Source of the DNA: Streptomyces sp. SID12501
GTDB lineage: Bacteria > Actinomycetota > Actinomycetes > Streptomycetales > Streptomycetaceae
Length of the DNA stretch: 64,000 nt
Assembly: GCF_010550245.1 (NCBI RefSeq)
Contig: NZ_JAAGLU010000001.1
Coordinates: 62,001-126,000 of the forward strand
Direction of reading: 5' to 3'
Below the pieces are notes generated by a model. It did not search any database. It was not told the origin of the DNA and was given only the letters and a program-made list of their open reading frames with translations. This document shows positions 18,699 to 26,101 of this stretch, piece after piece (the stretch's first letter is position 1; every line of letters starts with the position of its first letter). The position numbers and the translations under genes were made by a program.

Positions 18699-19667
18699 AT
18701 GCAGTACGTGAAGCTCGGTTCGACGGGCCTGGACGTGTCGCGGATCTGTCTGGGCTGCATGAGCTACGGCCTCCCCGACCGCGGCAACCACGCGTGGACC
18801 CTCGACGAGCAGGCGTCACGTCCGCTGATCCGCCAGGCCCTCGACGCCGGGATCACCTTCTTCGACACGGCGAACGTCTACTCCGACGGCACCAGCGAGG
18901 AGATCGTCGGCAGGGCGCTCGCCGACTTCGCCCGCCGCGACGAGATCGTGCTGGCCACGAAGGTGCACGGCCGGATGCGGCCAGGGCCCAACGGCGGCGG
19001 CCTGTCCCGCAAGGCCATCCTGACCGAGATCGACCACAGCCTCACCCGCCTCGGCACCGACTACGTCGACCTCTACCAGATCCACCGCTACGACTCCGTC
19101 ACCCCGATCGAGGAGACGATGGAGGCCCTGCACGATGTCGTCAAGGCGGGCAAGGCCCGCTACATCGGGGCCAGTTCGATGTACGCCTGGCAGTTCTCCA
19201 AGGCCCAGTACACGGCCCGCGAGCACGGCTGGACCCGGTTCGTGTCGATGCAGAACCACTACAACCTCCTCTACCGCGAGGAGGAGCGCGAGATGCTGCC
19301 ACTCTGCGCCGACCAGGGTGTCGGCGTCCTGCCGTGGAGCCCGCTGGCCCGCGGCCGGCTCACCCGCGACTGGGACACCACCACCGGGCGCAGCGCCACC
19401 GACACCTTCGGCAGCACCCTCTATCCGGAGGGCGACCGTACGATCGTCGACGCGGTCGCCCGCATCGCGGCCCAGCGGGACGTCCCGCGTGCCAGGGTCG
19501 CCCTGGCGTGGCTGCTGCACCAGAGCCCGGTGACCGCCCCGATCGTCGGTGCCACCAAGCCGCACCACATCGACGATGCGGTGGCCGCCGTCGACCTCGA
19601 CCTGACCGACAAGGAGATCGAGGAACTGGGGCAGCCCTACACCCCGCACGCGATCAGCGGTCACTGA
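18699..19667 (+). CDS. Aldo/keto reductase
   Basis: A 322-residue NADPH-dependent carbonyl reductase with a (beta/alpha)8 barrel. The catalytic tetrad is visible as D and Y in DTANVYS, K in ATKVHG and H in YQIHRYD. The cofactor segment PIVGATKPHHIDD follows near the C-terminus. AGGAG precedes the ATG by 10 bases. It follows the LAL regulator by 57 bp and is convergent with a dioxygenase gene whose end is only 18 bp away. The substrate is unknown. Confidence 0.93.
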   Translation: MQYVKLGSTGLDVSRICLGCMSYGLPDRGNHAWTLDEQASRPLIRQALDAGITFFDTANVYSDGTSEEIVGRALADFARRDEIVLATKVHGRMRPGPNGGGLSRKAILTEIDHSLTRLGTDYVDLYQIHRYDSVTPIEETMEALHDVVKAGKARYIGASSMYAWQFSKAQYTAREHGWTRFVSMQNHYNLLYREEEREMLPLCADQGVGVLPWSPLARGRLTRDWDTTTGRSATDTFGSTLYPEGDRTIVDAVARIAAQRDVPRARVALAWLLHQSPVTAPIVGATKPHHIDDAVAAVDLDLTDKEIEELGQPYTPHAISGH

Positions 19668-19685
19668 CCGGACGGCGGCGACGGG

Positions 19686-20525
19686 TCAGTGCGGTGCGGA
19701 GGCCGACCCGAACTCCGTACCGCACGGTCCCGCGCCTTCGCTCTCGCGCAGCCGGACCCGGTCGCCGTTCATGGAGATCGTGCGGTAGAAGTGGCCGATG
19801 CGCTCGGCCGAGCGGCCCACGTAGTGCCCGATGAACGAGCGGCGGAACCGGTCGGCGCTCCGGTTGGGCTGCGAGCCGTGCACCAGACTGCCGTTGAAGA
19901 ACAGGACGTCGCCCGGGGCCATGTCGACCGGCACCGTGGTCAGTCCGGGCGGCGGGGACACGTACTCCCGGGCGAAGGACACACCGGCGTCCGCCACCTC
20001 CGGGCAGAACAGGTCCATACGGTGCGTGCCCGGCACGACCTCCAGACCGCCGTTGTCCCTGTCGATCGACTCGCAGGCGATCCACGCGGCCACACACGTG
20101 CCCGGCTCCACCCGCAGATAGAAGTTGTCCTGGTGCAGCGCCTGACCCCGGGCACCCGGGGGCTTGAAATAGAACATGCTCTGCGCGGCCAGGACCTCCT
20201 CGCCGAGCAGCACCTCAAGGACCGCGCGCAGCCGGGGATCCAACAGCACGCCGAGCGACGGCTCGTGGAACTCGTGCGGCTGCATCACGCGCGGATACGC
20301 GTCCAACGGGTCGGCCGGGCGCCCGTCCTGCCCGGACAGGCGCGGCTCGAAATGCCCCGGCACCGGACCGGCCGCGTGCAGCGCCGTGAACTCGGCGCGG
20401 AGCGCGACGATCTCGTCGTACTCGAACAGACCTCGCACAACGGTGAATCCGTCTTCCTCGAACCGTCGGCGCTCGTCCTTTGGCAGGATGGGAGCCCCGG
20501 CGGCACCGATGCCTGTGGCTGTCAT
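19686..20525 (-). CDS. Phytanoyl-CoA dioxygenase family protein
   Basis: A 279-residue Fe(II)/2-oxoglutarate-dependent oxygenase on the jelly-roll fold. The iron-binding facial triad is visible as HQD (in GQALHQDNFY) and the distal histidine in SLVHGSQPNRS, and the following arginines suit 2-oxoglutarate binding. The ATG at 20525 marks the start of the conserved N-terminus. Family members hydroxylate small molecules and are frequent in secondary metabolism, but no biosynthetic cluster is adjacent. It is divergent from an AraC regulator, which may control it. Confidence 0.9.
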   Translation of the reverse strand: MTATGIGAAGAPILPKDERRRFEEDGFTVVRGLFEYDEIVALRAEFTALHAAGPVPGHFEPRLSGQDGRPADPLDAYPRVMQPHEFHEPSLGVLLDPRLRAVLEVLLGEEVLAAQSMFYFKPPGARGQALHQDNFYLRVEPGTCVAAWIACESIDRDNGGLEVVPGTHRMDLFCPEVADAGVSFAREYVSPPPGLTTVPVDMAPGDVLFFNGSLVHGSQPNRSADRFRRSFIGHYVGRSAERIGHFYRTISMNGDRVRLRESEGAGPCGTEFGSASAPH

Positions 20526-20593
20526 CGTCCACTCCTTCGATCCGCTGTCATCGGCCGCCAGACTAGGGCTGCCACACCCGAGGGAGGATGCCC

Positions 20594-21586
20594 GTGAACG
20601 CTGTCGGCTTGCCCGACACCGCTGTCCCCGCGCCGCCACCGGGTCTGGTGACCGTCGGACGCTACGACGAGGGGCCCGGTTACGCCGTCAACCGGCCGCG
20701 AGGCGCCGACAGCTGGCTGTTCACCTGGACGACGGACGGTCACGGTCTGCTGACCCAGGGTGCGGCCGGGGCGCGGGCCGGCGCCGGGGACCTGGTCGTC
20801 CTCGGCCCCGGGGTGCCACACCGCTACCTGGTCCTGCCGGGTGCCCGGCACTGGCGGTTCTGGTGGGCGCACTGCCAGCCCCGCCCTTCCTGGACGGCCT
20901 GGCTGAGCCCGTACGCCGTCGGTGACGGCATGTACGTCGTCGCCCCGGTTCCGGAAGCCCTGCACGACCGTTTGGAGACCGCGTTCGCACGCATGCTGTC
21001 GGACGCCCGTTGGCCGGGCAGTGACACCCGGCCGCCCGCCTCCGCCTCCGACGCCCAGGCCGCGCCCGACGGTCCGACAGCCGTCGCACACGGCGCCGCC
21101 GCCCGGGAGCTCGCCCTCTGTTCCCTGGAGGAAATCGTGCTGCTGGCCTCGGCGGTAGCCCGTCCCCTTCCGGAACGGCCGGGAGTCGACCCCCGGGTGA
21201 GCCGGGCGGAAGCACTCATCACCGCCGACCCCGCAGCCCCGCACACCGTGCGGTCGCTCGCCGAGGAGGTCGCGCTCTCGCCCTCGCGGTTCGCGCACCT
21301 GTTCACCGAGCAGCTCGGTCGGTCCCCGATGCGGGCGCTGCGTGAGGCCCGGCTGCGCCATGCGGCCCGGCTGCTGGAAGCCACGGACCTGCCGGTGGAA
21401 CGCGTCGCCTTCGCCTCCGGTTTCGCCAGCCCGTTCCACTTCAACCGGGTCTTCCGCGAGTGTCACGGAACGCCGCCGGGCGCGTACCGGGCACTGTGCA
21501 GACGCGATCCGGCGGAAACCGCGCCCGCTATTGGTTTCACGGCCGCTCCCGGACGGAGAGGCGAAGGAACCGGTCAACTGCCATGA
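20594..21586 (+). CDS. AraC-family transcriptional regulator
   Basis: A 330-residue regulator. The N-terminal cupin-type ligand domain runs through GRYDEGPGYAVNRPRGADSWLF and VVLGPGVPHRYLVLPGARHWRFWWAHC. The C-terminal double helix-turn-helix covers TVRSLAEEVALSPSRFAHLFTEQLG and VERVAFASGFASPFHFNRVFRECHG. GGGAGG abuts the ATG at 20588, so the GTG at 20594, six bases away, is the better start; both are in frame. Divergence from the dioxygenase gene suggests that it is the target. Confidence 0.9.
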   Translation: MNAVGLPDTAVPAPPPGLVTVGRYDEGPGYAVNRPRGADSWLFTWTTDGHGLLTQGAAGARAGAGDLVVLGPGVPHRYLVLPGARHWRFWWAHCQPRPSWTAWLSPYAVGDGMYVVAPVPEALHDRLETAFARMLSDARWPGSDTRPPASASDAQAAPDGPTAVAHGAAARELALCSLEEIVLLASAVARPLPERPGVDPRVSRAEALITADPAAPHTVRSLAEEVALSPSRFAHLFTEQLGRSPMRALREARLRHAARLLEATDLPVERVAFASGFASPFHFNRVFRECHGTPPGAYRALCRRDPAETAPAIGFTAAPGRRGEGTGQLP

Positions 21587-22080
21587 CGGCGCTCTGTGTT
21601 ACGGCGGCGGCCCGCACGCCCGGAACCATGAGCTGCGGAAACGCACAAGAGGCGGGGACAGGACACCGTGGGCGGGCGGTTTTGCGCCATCGCCGGACGT
21701 CGTCCCTCAATGGTTGCGAAACGTCCCTGAGCGAAGTGAATACCGTTTGCAATGAGGATGTTGATACAGTGGCAATCCCTAAAGGTGCATCCCATTGACA
21801 CGCCGTCAACCGCTTTAGGTCACAGTGCAATGCGGAAAACGGCGTGATCTCTTGTTACGGCTCGATGAGCTGTGCAAAGGTGTGCACGTCGGCGTGCGGA
21901 CAATCTTTTTCCCCCGCACGCACGCGACACCCCCGCTGACTCCCCGCTCCAAAAGAGCTGTCCGCTGCGGGTGTTCGCGATACCGATCCCCTGTTTGGTC
22001 GGATCCTGTCGCTTCGTCGGCAGGGTCGCATACCCCTTGGTATGGACTAAAACCCGCGTTGTCCGTGGAGGAATACAGAC
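21587..22080. other. 494-bp AT-richer leader before the first lectin/sigma fusion
   Basis: No convincing gene on either strand. It is markedly less GC-rich than its surroundings in 21700-22070. A possible promoter on the plus strand has TTGACA at 21795-21800 with TAGGTC 15 bases on, a short spacer. A tract of T then C (CTTTTTCCCCCGC) lies near 21905. The ribosome site GGAGG for the following gene is at about 22066. The long leader may be an untranslated region or carry control sites for the fusion gene. Confidence 0.5.
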
Positions 22081-24000
22081 GTGAAAGACGCAGGCCTGTC
22101 GAATTCCCCTACGCCGGTTCCCGCGTACGACGCCTCGGATGTCGAACTCAGCGCGGAGCTGAAGAAGTGGACGGGGACGACGCCCGCGCTCCATCCCGTC
22201 GGTGAACTGCTCGACCGGCACTGGGAAGCAGCCTTCGCCTATGCCCGTCTGTGCACCAGCGGTCCGCGCCCCGCCGGAATGCTCACCACCGCCGCCTTCA
22301 CCCGCCTCTTCGGGGAATCCCTGCGCCAGAGCGGTCCCACCTCGGCCTGGCGGCCCCACCTCCTGGTCACCGTGCGTCGGCTGGCGGCGGAGTGGGAGGG
22401 CGACCACCGCCATGAAAGCCTCCACCCCGAGCTGCGCTCCAGACCCGGTGGCGGAAACCGCGTCGCCGCCCGGCTGCTGCCCGCCCCCGACCGGCGACTG
22501 CTCTCCAGGGCGTTCCAGAACCTCCCGCAGTCCGCGCGCTGCCTGCTCTGGCACGCCGAGGTCGAGGCCGAACCGCTGGAGATACCCGCCGGCCTGCTGG
22601 GCCTGAGCGTGGAGGACGCCGTCGTGGAACTCGGCCGGGCCCGCGGACGTCTGCGCGAGGAGTGCCTGCACGTCCACCGCGAGGTCGTGCCCCAGGAGGA
22701 GTGCCGCCGCTACATCCGGCTGATCGACGTCACCTGTCGGCGCCGCAGCTTCGACATCGACCCCGACCTCGCCAAGCACCTCGCCGGCTGCATGCACTGC
22801 CGGTATGCCGCCGACCAGTTGAACCAGTTCAACGGCGACCTCGCCCTCGCGCTGGCCGAGGGTGTCCTCGGCTGGGGTGCGCGCGCCTATCTGGAATCCC
22901 GCCCGGGACGCGCCGCGGAGAGCGCCATCGTGGAGGTCGAGCAGGCCCCGATCATCGAGATGGCCACGGTCGACAGCGTGCTCCCGGTCCCGCGTGTCCT
23001 GGCCCAGGCTCCGCCGATGCCCACGAACCCGCCCGTCTCCACCGAGCTGGCCGTCCGCCCCGGTTCGCACCGCTCGGCGCACAAGGCGGCCCGGCGCGCG
23101 GTCCGCCGCCGCAACCGTGTCCTGGCCGCCGCGACCGTGAGCGCGCTGGTCCTCGTCCCGCTGGCCCTGTGGTCCGTCCTGGGTTCGGACGACGAGGACG
23201 GCTCGACGGCCGAGACCAGCCCCCCGGACACCGCCACCACCGGCTCCGACACGGCCGGCGACCCCTCCTGGATCGGGTCGGGCGAGACGACGAAGGGCGC
23301 CCTGCGCGGCCGACTGCACAACGTCGAGTCCGGACTGTGCATCGGCATCGTCGGCGGCAAGGCCGTCGAGGGCGCGGAGGCCGAGCTGACCAGCTGCTCG
23401 TCGGCGGCCGGCCAGGAATGGTCGTACGAGAAGGACGGCCTCCTGCGCAACGTCGCCGCTCCGGACCTCTGCCTGGACTCCCACCTCGGCTACTCGGTCC
23501 AGCTCGCCGCGTGCGCGGGCACGTCCCAGCCCGGCGCCAAGAACGTGCGCTACGACTTCACCCTCCAGGGCACCCTGGTCCCGCGCTGGGACCAGGAGCT
23601 GGCGCTGACGCCCGCCGACGCCGCGGGCGAGGGCGACGCGCCGCTGGTCCTGAAGTCACGCGAGGAGTCCGCCGACCAGCACTGGGTCTTCGACTCCTCG
23701 GCGCCCTCGCTCCAGATGCAGGCCGTCAACTGGGACGCGGCGTCCGAGTCCGAATCCCCTGCCGTCAAGAAGAGTCCCGAGGCCTCGCCGACCCCGACTC
23801 CCACCGCCACCACGTCGGCCCAGCCGTCCCCGACACCGTCGGCCACCTCGACCTCCTCGGCCTCGAACCCGACGAGCGTCCCCTGCTACTACTACGGGTA
23901 CTACAACTGCGGGAACGGCCAGAACGCCAGTGGTGGCGGCGGCTACGGATACGGAAACGGCTACGGATACGGCGGTTACGGCGGCTGGGGAGGCCGCTGA
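22081..24000 (+). CDS. ECF sigma-like / zinc anti-sigma / TM / ricin-lectin fusion protein (copy 1)
   Basis: A 639-residue protein. Residues about 40-115 resemble ECF sigma region 2 (HWEAAFAYARLCT to AWRPHLLVTVRRLAAEW), and about 130-200 region 4 (RAFQNLPQSARCLLWHAEVEAEPLEIPAGLLGLSVEDAVVELGRARGRLREECLHVH). A zinc-associated anti-sigma motif HX3CX2C follows (H233, C237, C240). One membrane helix lies near 345-367. Outside, residues about 395-540 form a ricin-type beta-trefoil with QxW-like QEW and ADQHW. The tail is Pro/Ser/Thr-rich and ends Tyr/Gly-rich with two cysteines. The usual DLTSEAF of region 2 reads MLTTAAF, losing both acidic residues. GGAGG precedes the GTG by nine bases. It is likely a membrane-bound carbohydrate sensor; sigma activity is uncertain. 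A paralogue lies at 35562. Confidence 0.85.
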   Translation: MKDAGLSNSPTPVPAYDASDVELSAELKKWTGTTPALHPVGELLDRHWEAAFAYARLCTSGPRPAGMLTTAAFTRLFGESLRQSGPTSAWRPHLLVTVRRLAAEWEGDHRHESLHPELRSRPGGGNRVAARLLPAPDRRLLSRAFQNLPQSARCLLWHAEVEAEPLEIPAGLLGLSVEDAVVELGRARGRLREECLHVHREVVPQEECRRYIRLIDVTCRRRSFDIDPDLAKHLAGCMHCRYAADQLNQFNGDLALALAEGVLGWGARAYLESRPGRAAESAIVEVEQAPIIEMATVDSVLPVPRVLAQAPPMPTNPPVSTELAVRPGSHRSAHKAARRAVRRRNRVLAAATVSALVLVPLALWSVLGSDDEDGSTAETSPPDTATTGSDTAGDPSWIGSGETTKGALRGRLHNVESGLCIGIVGGKAVEGAEAELTSCSSAAGQEWSYEKDGLLRNVAAPDLCLDSHLGYSVQLAACAGTSQPGAKNVRYDFTLQGTLVPRWDQELALTPADAAGEGDAPLVLKSREESADQHWVFDSSAPSLQMQAVNWDAASESESPAVKKSPEASPTPTPTATTSAQPSPTPSATSTSSASNPTSVPCYYYGYYNCGNGQNASGGGGYGYGNGYGYGGYGGWGGR

Positions 24001-24021
24001 CGACCGGGGCCCGTCGGTCCC

Positions 24022-25290
24022 TCAGCCCCCGAGGACAACCAGCGAGCCCCACAAAGCCGCCACTGCCGGGATCAGCGCGGCCGGCACGGAGATCAGCCCG
24101 AGCCGGGTGAACTCCCCGATCCCGACCTCGTGCTCGTGCTGGTGCACGATGCGCCGCCACAGCAGGGTCGCCAGTGATCCGGCGTACGTCAGGTTCGGGC
24201 CGATGTTCACCCCGAGCAGCACGGCGAGCACCGCACCGGGGCCTGCCGTGGCGGTCAGCGGCAGCAGCACGAGCACCGCGGGCAGGTTGTTGATCAGATT
24301 GGCGAGTACGGCGGCCAGCGCGGCGATCCCGAGCAGCGCGGCCAGTCCGGTCCCGTCGGGCAGCACCCGGCCGAGCGCGTCGGCGAGCCCGTTGTCCACG
24401 ACCGCGCGGACGACGACGCCCAGTGCCAGCACGAACGCGAGGAACCCGGGCGCCGTGGCCCGCAGCACCGTCACCGGGGTGGCCTGCCGTCGCAGCAGCG
24501 CACGTCCGGAGAGTACGAGTGCCCCCGCCAGCGCGGCCCACGCGGGGTCGACGCCAACCGCGGAGGCCACGACGAACCCGGCCAGCGTGCAGGCCACGGT
24601 GACGAGGGCGAACAGGGGGAGCGGGGGCGCGTCAGCCGTGTCCGGGCCCGTGTCCGTGTCCGTGTCCTTGTCTTTGTCCGAGTGCGGAGTGTCCGGCGTC
24701 GGACCGGCCAGGTCGGCGGCGAAGAAGCGCCGGAACACCAGGTACTCGGCGCCGATCGCGACCAGCCAGGGCAGCGTCATCAGCGCGGCGAACCGGGTGA
24801 AGCTCAGACCGCTCGCGCTGAACGCCAGCAGGTTGGTGAGGTTGGAGACCGGCAGCAGCAGCGACGCCGTGTTCGACAGATGCGCGCAGGCGTAGGAGTG
24901 CGGCTTGGGCCTGACCCCCGTCCGGGTGGCCGTGGCGAACACCACCGGGGTGAGCAGCACAATGGTCGCGTCCAGGCTCAGTACGGCCGTGATCGCCGAG
25001 GCGAGCACGAAGACCGAGGTCAGCAGTCTCCCGGGCCGGTTCTTCGCCCACCGGGCCATCCACGCGCCGCAGGCCCGGAAGAGCCCCTCGACATCGCAGA
25101 AGTGGGCCAGCACCAGCACCGCCGCGAGGAAGCCGACCACCGGCCCGAGCCGCTCGGCCTCCTCCCACGCGTGAGCCGGGGAGATGGCGCCGGTGACGAC
25201 CACGAGCCCGGCGGCGGGAACCGCCACGACCGCCTCCGGCAATCCGAACGGGCGGACGACGGCGCAGGCCAGGACGGCGATGAGCAGCAC
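24022..25290 (-). CDS. SLC13/ArsB-type permease
   Basis: A membrane transporter of about 422 residues with two homologous sets of hydrophobic spans split by a polar, Asp/Thr-rich cytoplasmic loop (TPHSDKDKDTDTDTGPDTAD). Segments such as SLDATIVLLTPVV, HLSNTASLLLPVSNLTNLLAF and NLINNLPAVLVLLPL match the ArsB/NhaD/SLC13 ion-transporter superfamily. The substrate might be arsenite, an organic anion or sodium; no arsR or arsC is adjacent, so I do not call it ArsB. The start is uncertain: the GTG at 25290 is used, but GGAGG lies further upstream near 25338, and an upstream non-ATG start is possible. Confidence 0.82.
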   Translation of the reverse strand: MLLIAVLACAVVRPFGLPEAVVAVPAAGLVVVTGAISPAHAWEEAERLGPVVGFLAAVLVLAHFCDVEGLFRACGAWMARWAKNRPGRLLTSVFVLASAITAVLSLDATIVLLTPVVFATATRTGVRPKPHSYACAHLSNTASLLLPVSNLTNLLAFSASGLSFTRFAALMTLPWLVAIGAEYLVFRRFFAADLAGPTPDTPHSDKDKDTDTDTGPDTADAPPLPLFALVTVACTLAGFVVASAVGVDPAWAALAGALVLSGRALLRRQATPVTVLRATAPGFLAFVLALGVVVRAVVDNGLADALGRVLPDGTGLAALLGIAALAAVLANLINNLPAVLVLLPLTATAGPGAVLAVLLGVNIGPNLTYAGSLATLLWRRIVHQHEHEVGIGEFTRLGLISVPAALIPAVAALWGSLVVLGG

Positions 25291-25398
25291 GATGGACAGG
25301 GCCTCGGCGGACGGGGCGTTCAGGGTTCGGTCCTCCGGGACAGGGGTGTCGGTACCCCTCCATGAAAGCAGGCCCCGCTCACCGGCCCCTGGACCGGG

Positions 25399-25977
25399 TC
25401 AGGCGCCGGTACCGGGACCGAAGACCGACAGGAACACCGACGACTTGTTCCCGCCGACGGGCACCTCGCCCCTCTCCCACGTCACCTTCAGCTGGTCCCG
25501 CTCGTCCGGCGGGGTCACCAGCAGCTCGGCCGGAGTCGCCGTCTCGGCCTCGCTGAGCTCAGGGTTCGCGAAGCTCAGGCCCGCCCAGGCACTGTCGCCC
25601 GGCGCCAGATGGACCGTCGTCAGCTCGGCGTCGGAGCGCTTCGGGGCGTGGCCCAGCTGTGTGCCGGCCGCGTCCACGAAGGCGACGCCCGGGTAGCCGC
25701 GCAGGGTGCAGATGCGGGCGGAGTCGTTGGTGAGGACGACGGGGAAGTTCTTCTGCCCGGCGCCCGGATCAGGGCGCCCGACCGATGCGCGCAGCTCGGA
25801 GGTACGGCAGCGGGTGTCGCCGGTCGACGGGACGGCCGTAGGGGGAGTGGTGGTCGACGGGACGGAGGCGCCTCCGCCGCTGTCGCTGCCGCAGGCCCCG
25901 AGCAGTACCGGTAAGGCGAGCGCGCCCGCGAGCAGCGTGGCCCGGGGGCCCGGCCGGGTGGTACGGAAGGTCGCCAT
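25399..25977 (-). CDS. DUF4232 lipoprotein with a TTA codon in its signal peptide
   Basis: A 192-residue secreted lipoprotein. The signal peptide ends in the lipobox LLGAC, followed by a Ser/Gly/Pro/Thr linker and a DUF4232 domain with paired cysteines (RCRTSEL and ARICTLRGYPG). Actinobacterial DUF4232 proteins are cell-surface proteins of unknown function. GGAG lies seven bases before the ATG at 25977. The Leu before PVLLGAC is encoded by TTA (plus-strand TAA at 25912-25914), so translation should depend on the bldA tRNA. It stands alone between the permease and a sensor phosphatase. Confidence 0.87.
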   Translation of the reverse strand: MATFRTTRPGPRATLLAGALALPVLLGACGSDSGGGASVPSTTTPPTAVPSTGDTRCRTSELRASVGRPDPGAGQKNFPVVLTNDSARICTLRGYPGVAFVDAAGTQLGHAPKRSDAELTTVHLAPGDSAWAGLSFANPELSEAETATPAELLVTPPDERDQLKVTWERGEVPVGGNKSSVFLSVFGPGTGA

Positions 25978-26101
25978 GTCCACACTCCTGGAGGTCACTG
26001 CGCGTACGGCATCTCGTGCACCGTCACGAGTGTCCGGTGGAACCGGAACCCAAAAGTCCCACGTGGCACCGATTCAAGCCGTCGTCAGCGAGCGCCGGGA
26101 C

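Noticed and set aside
22048..22062. TTGGTATGGACTAAA before the first fusion gene as a DasR site
   Set aside because: Only about 9 of 16 positions fit the consensus, and symmetry is poor.
24022..25290. Naming the permease ArsB
   Set aside because: Family resemblance only; no arsR, arsC or other arsenic gene is adjacent.
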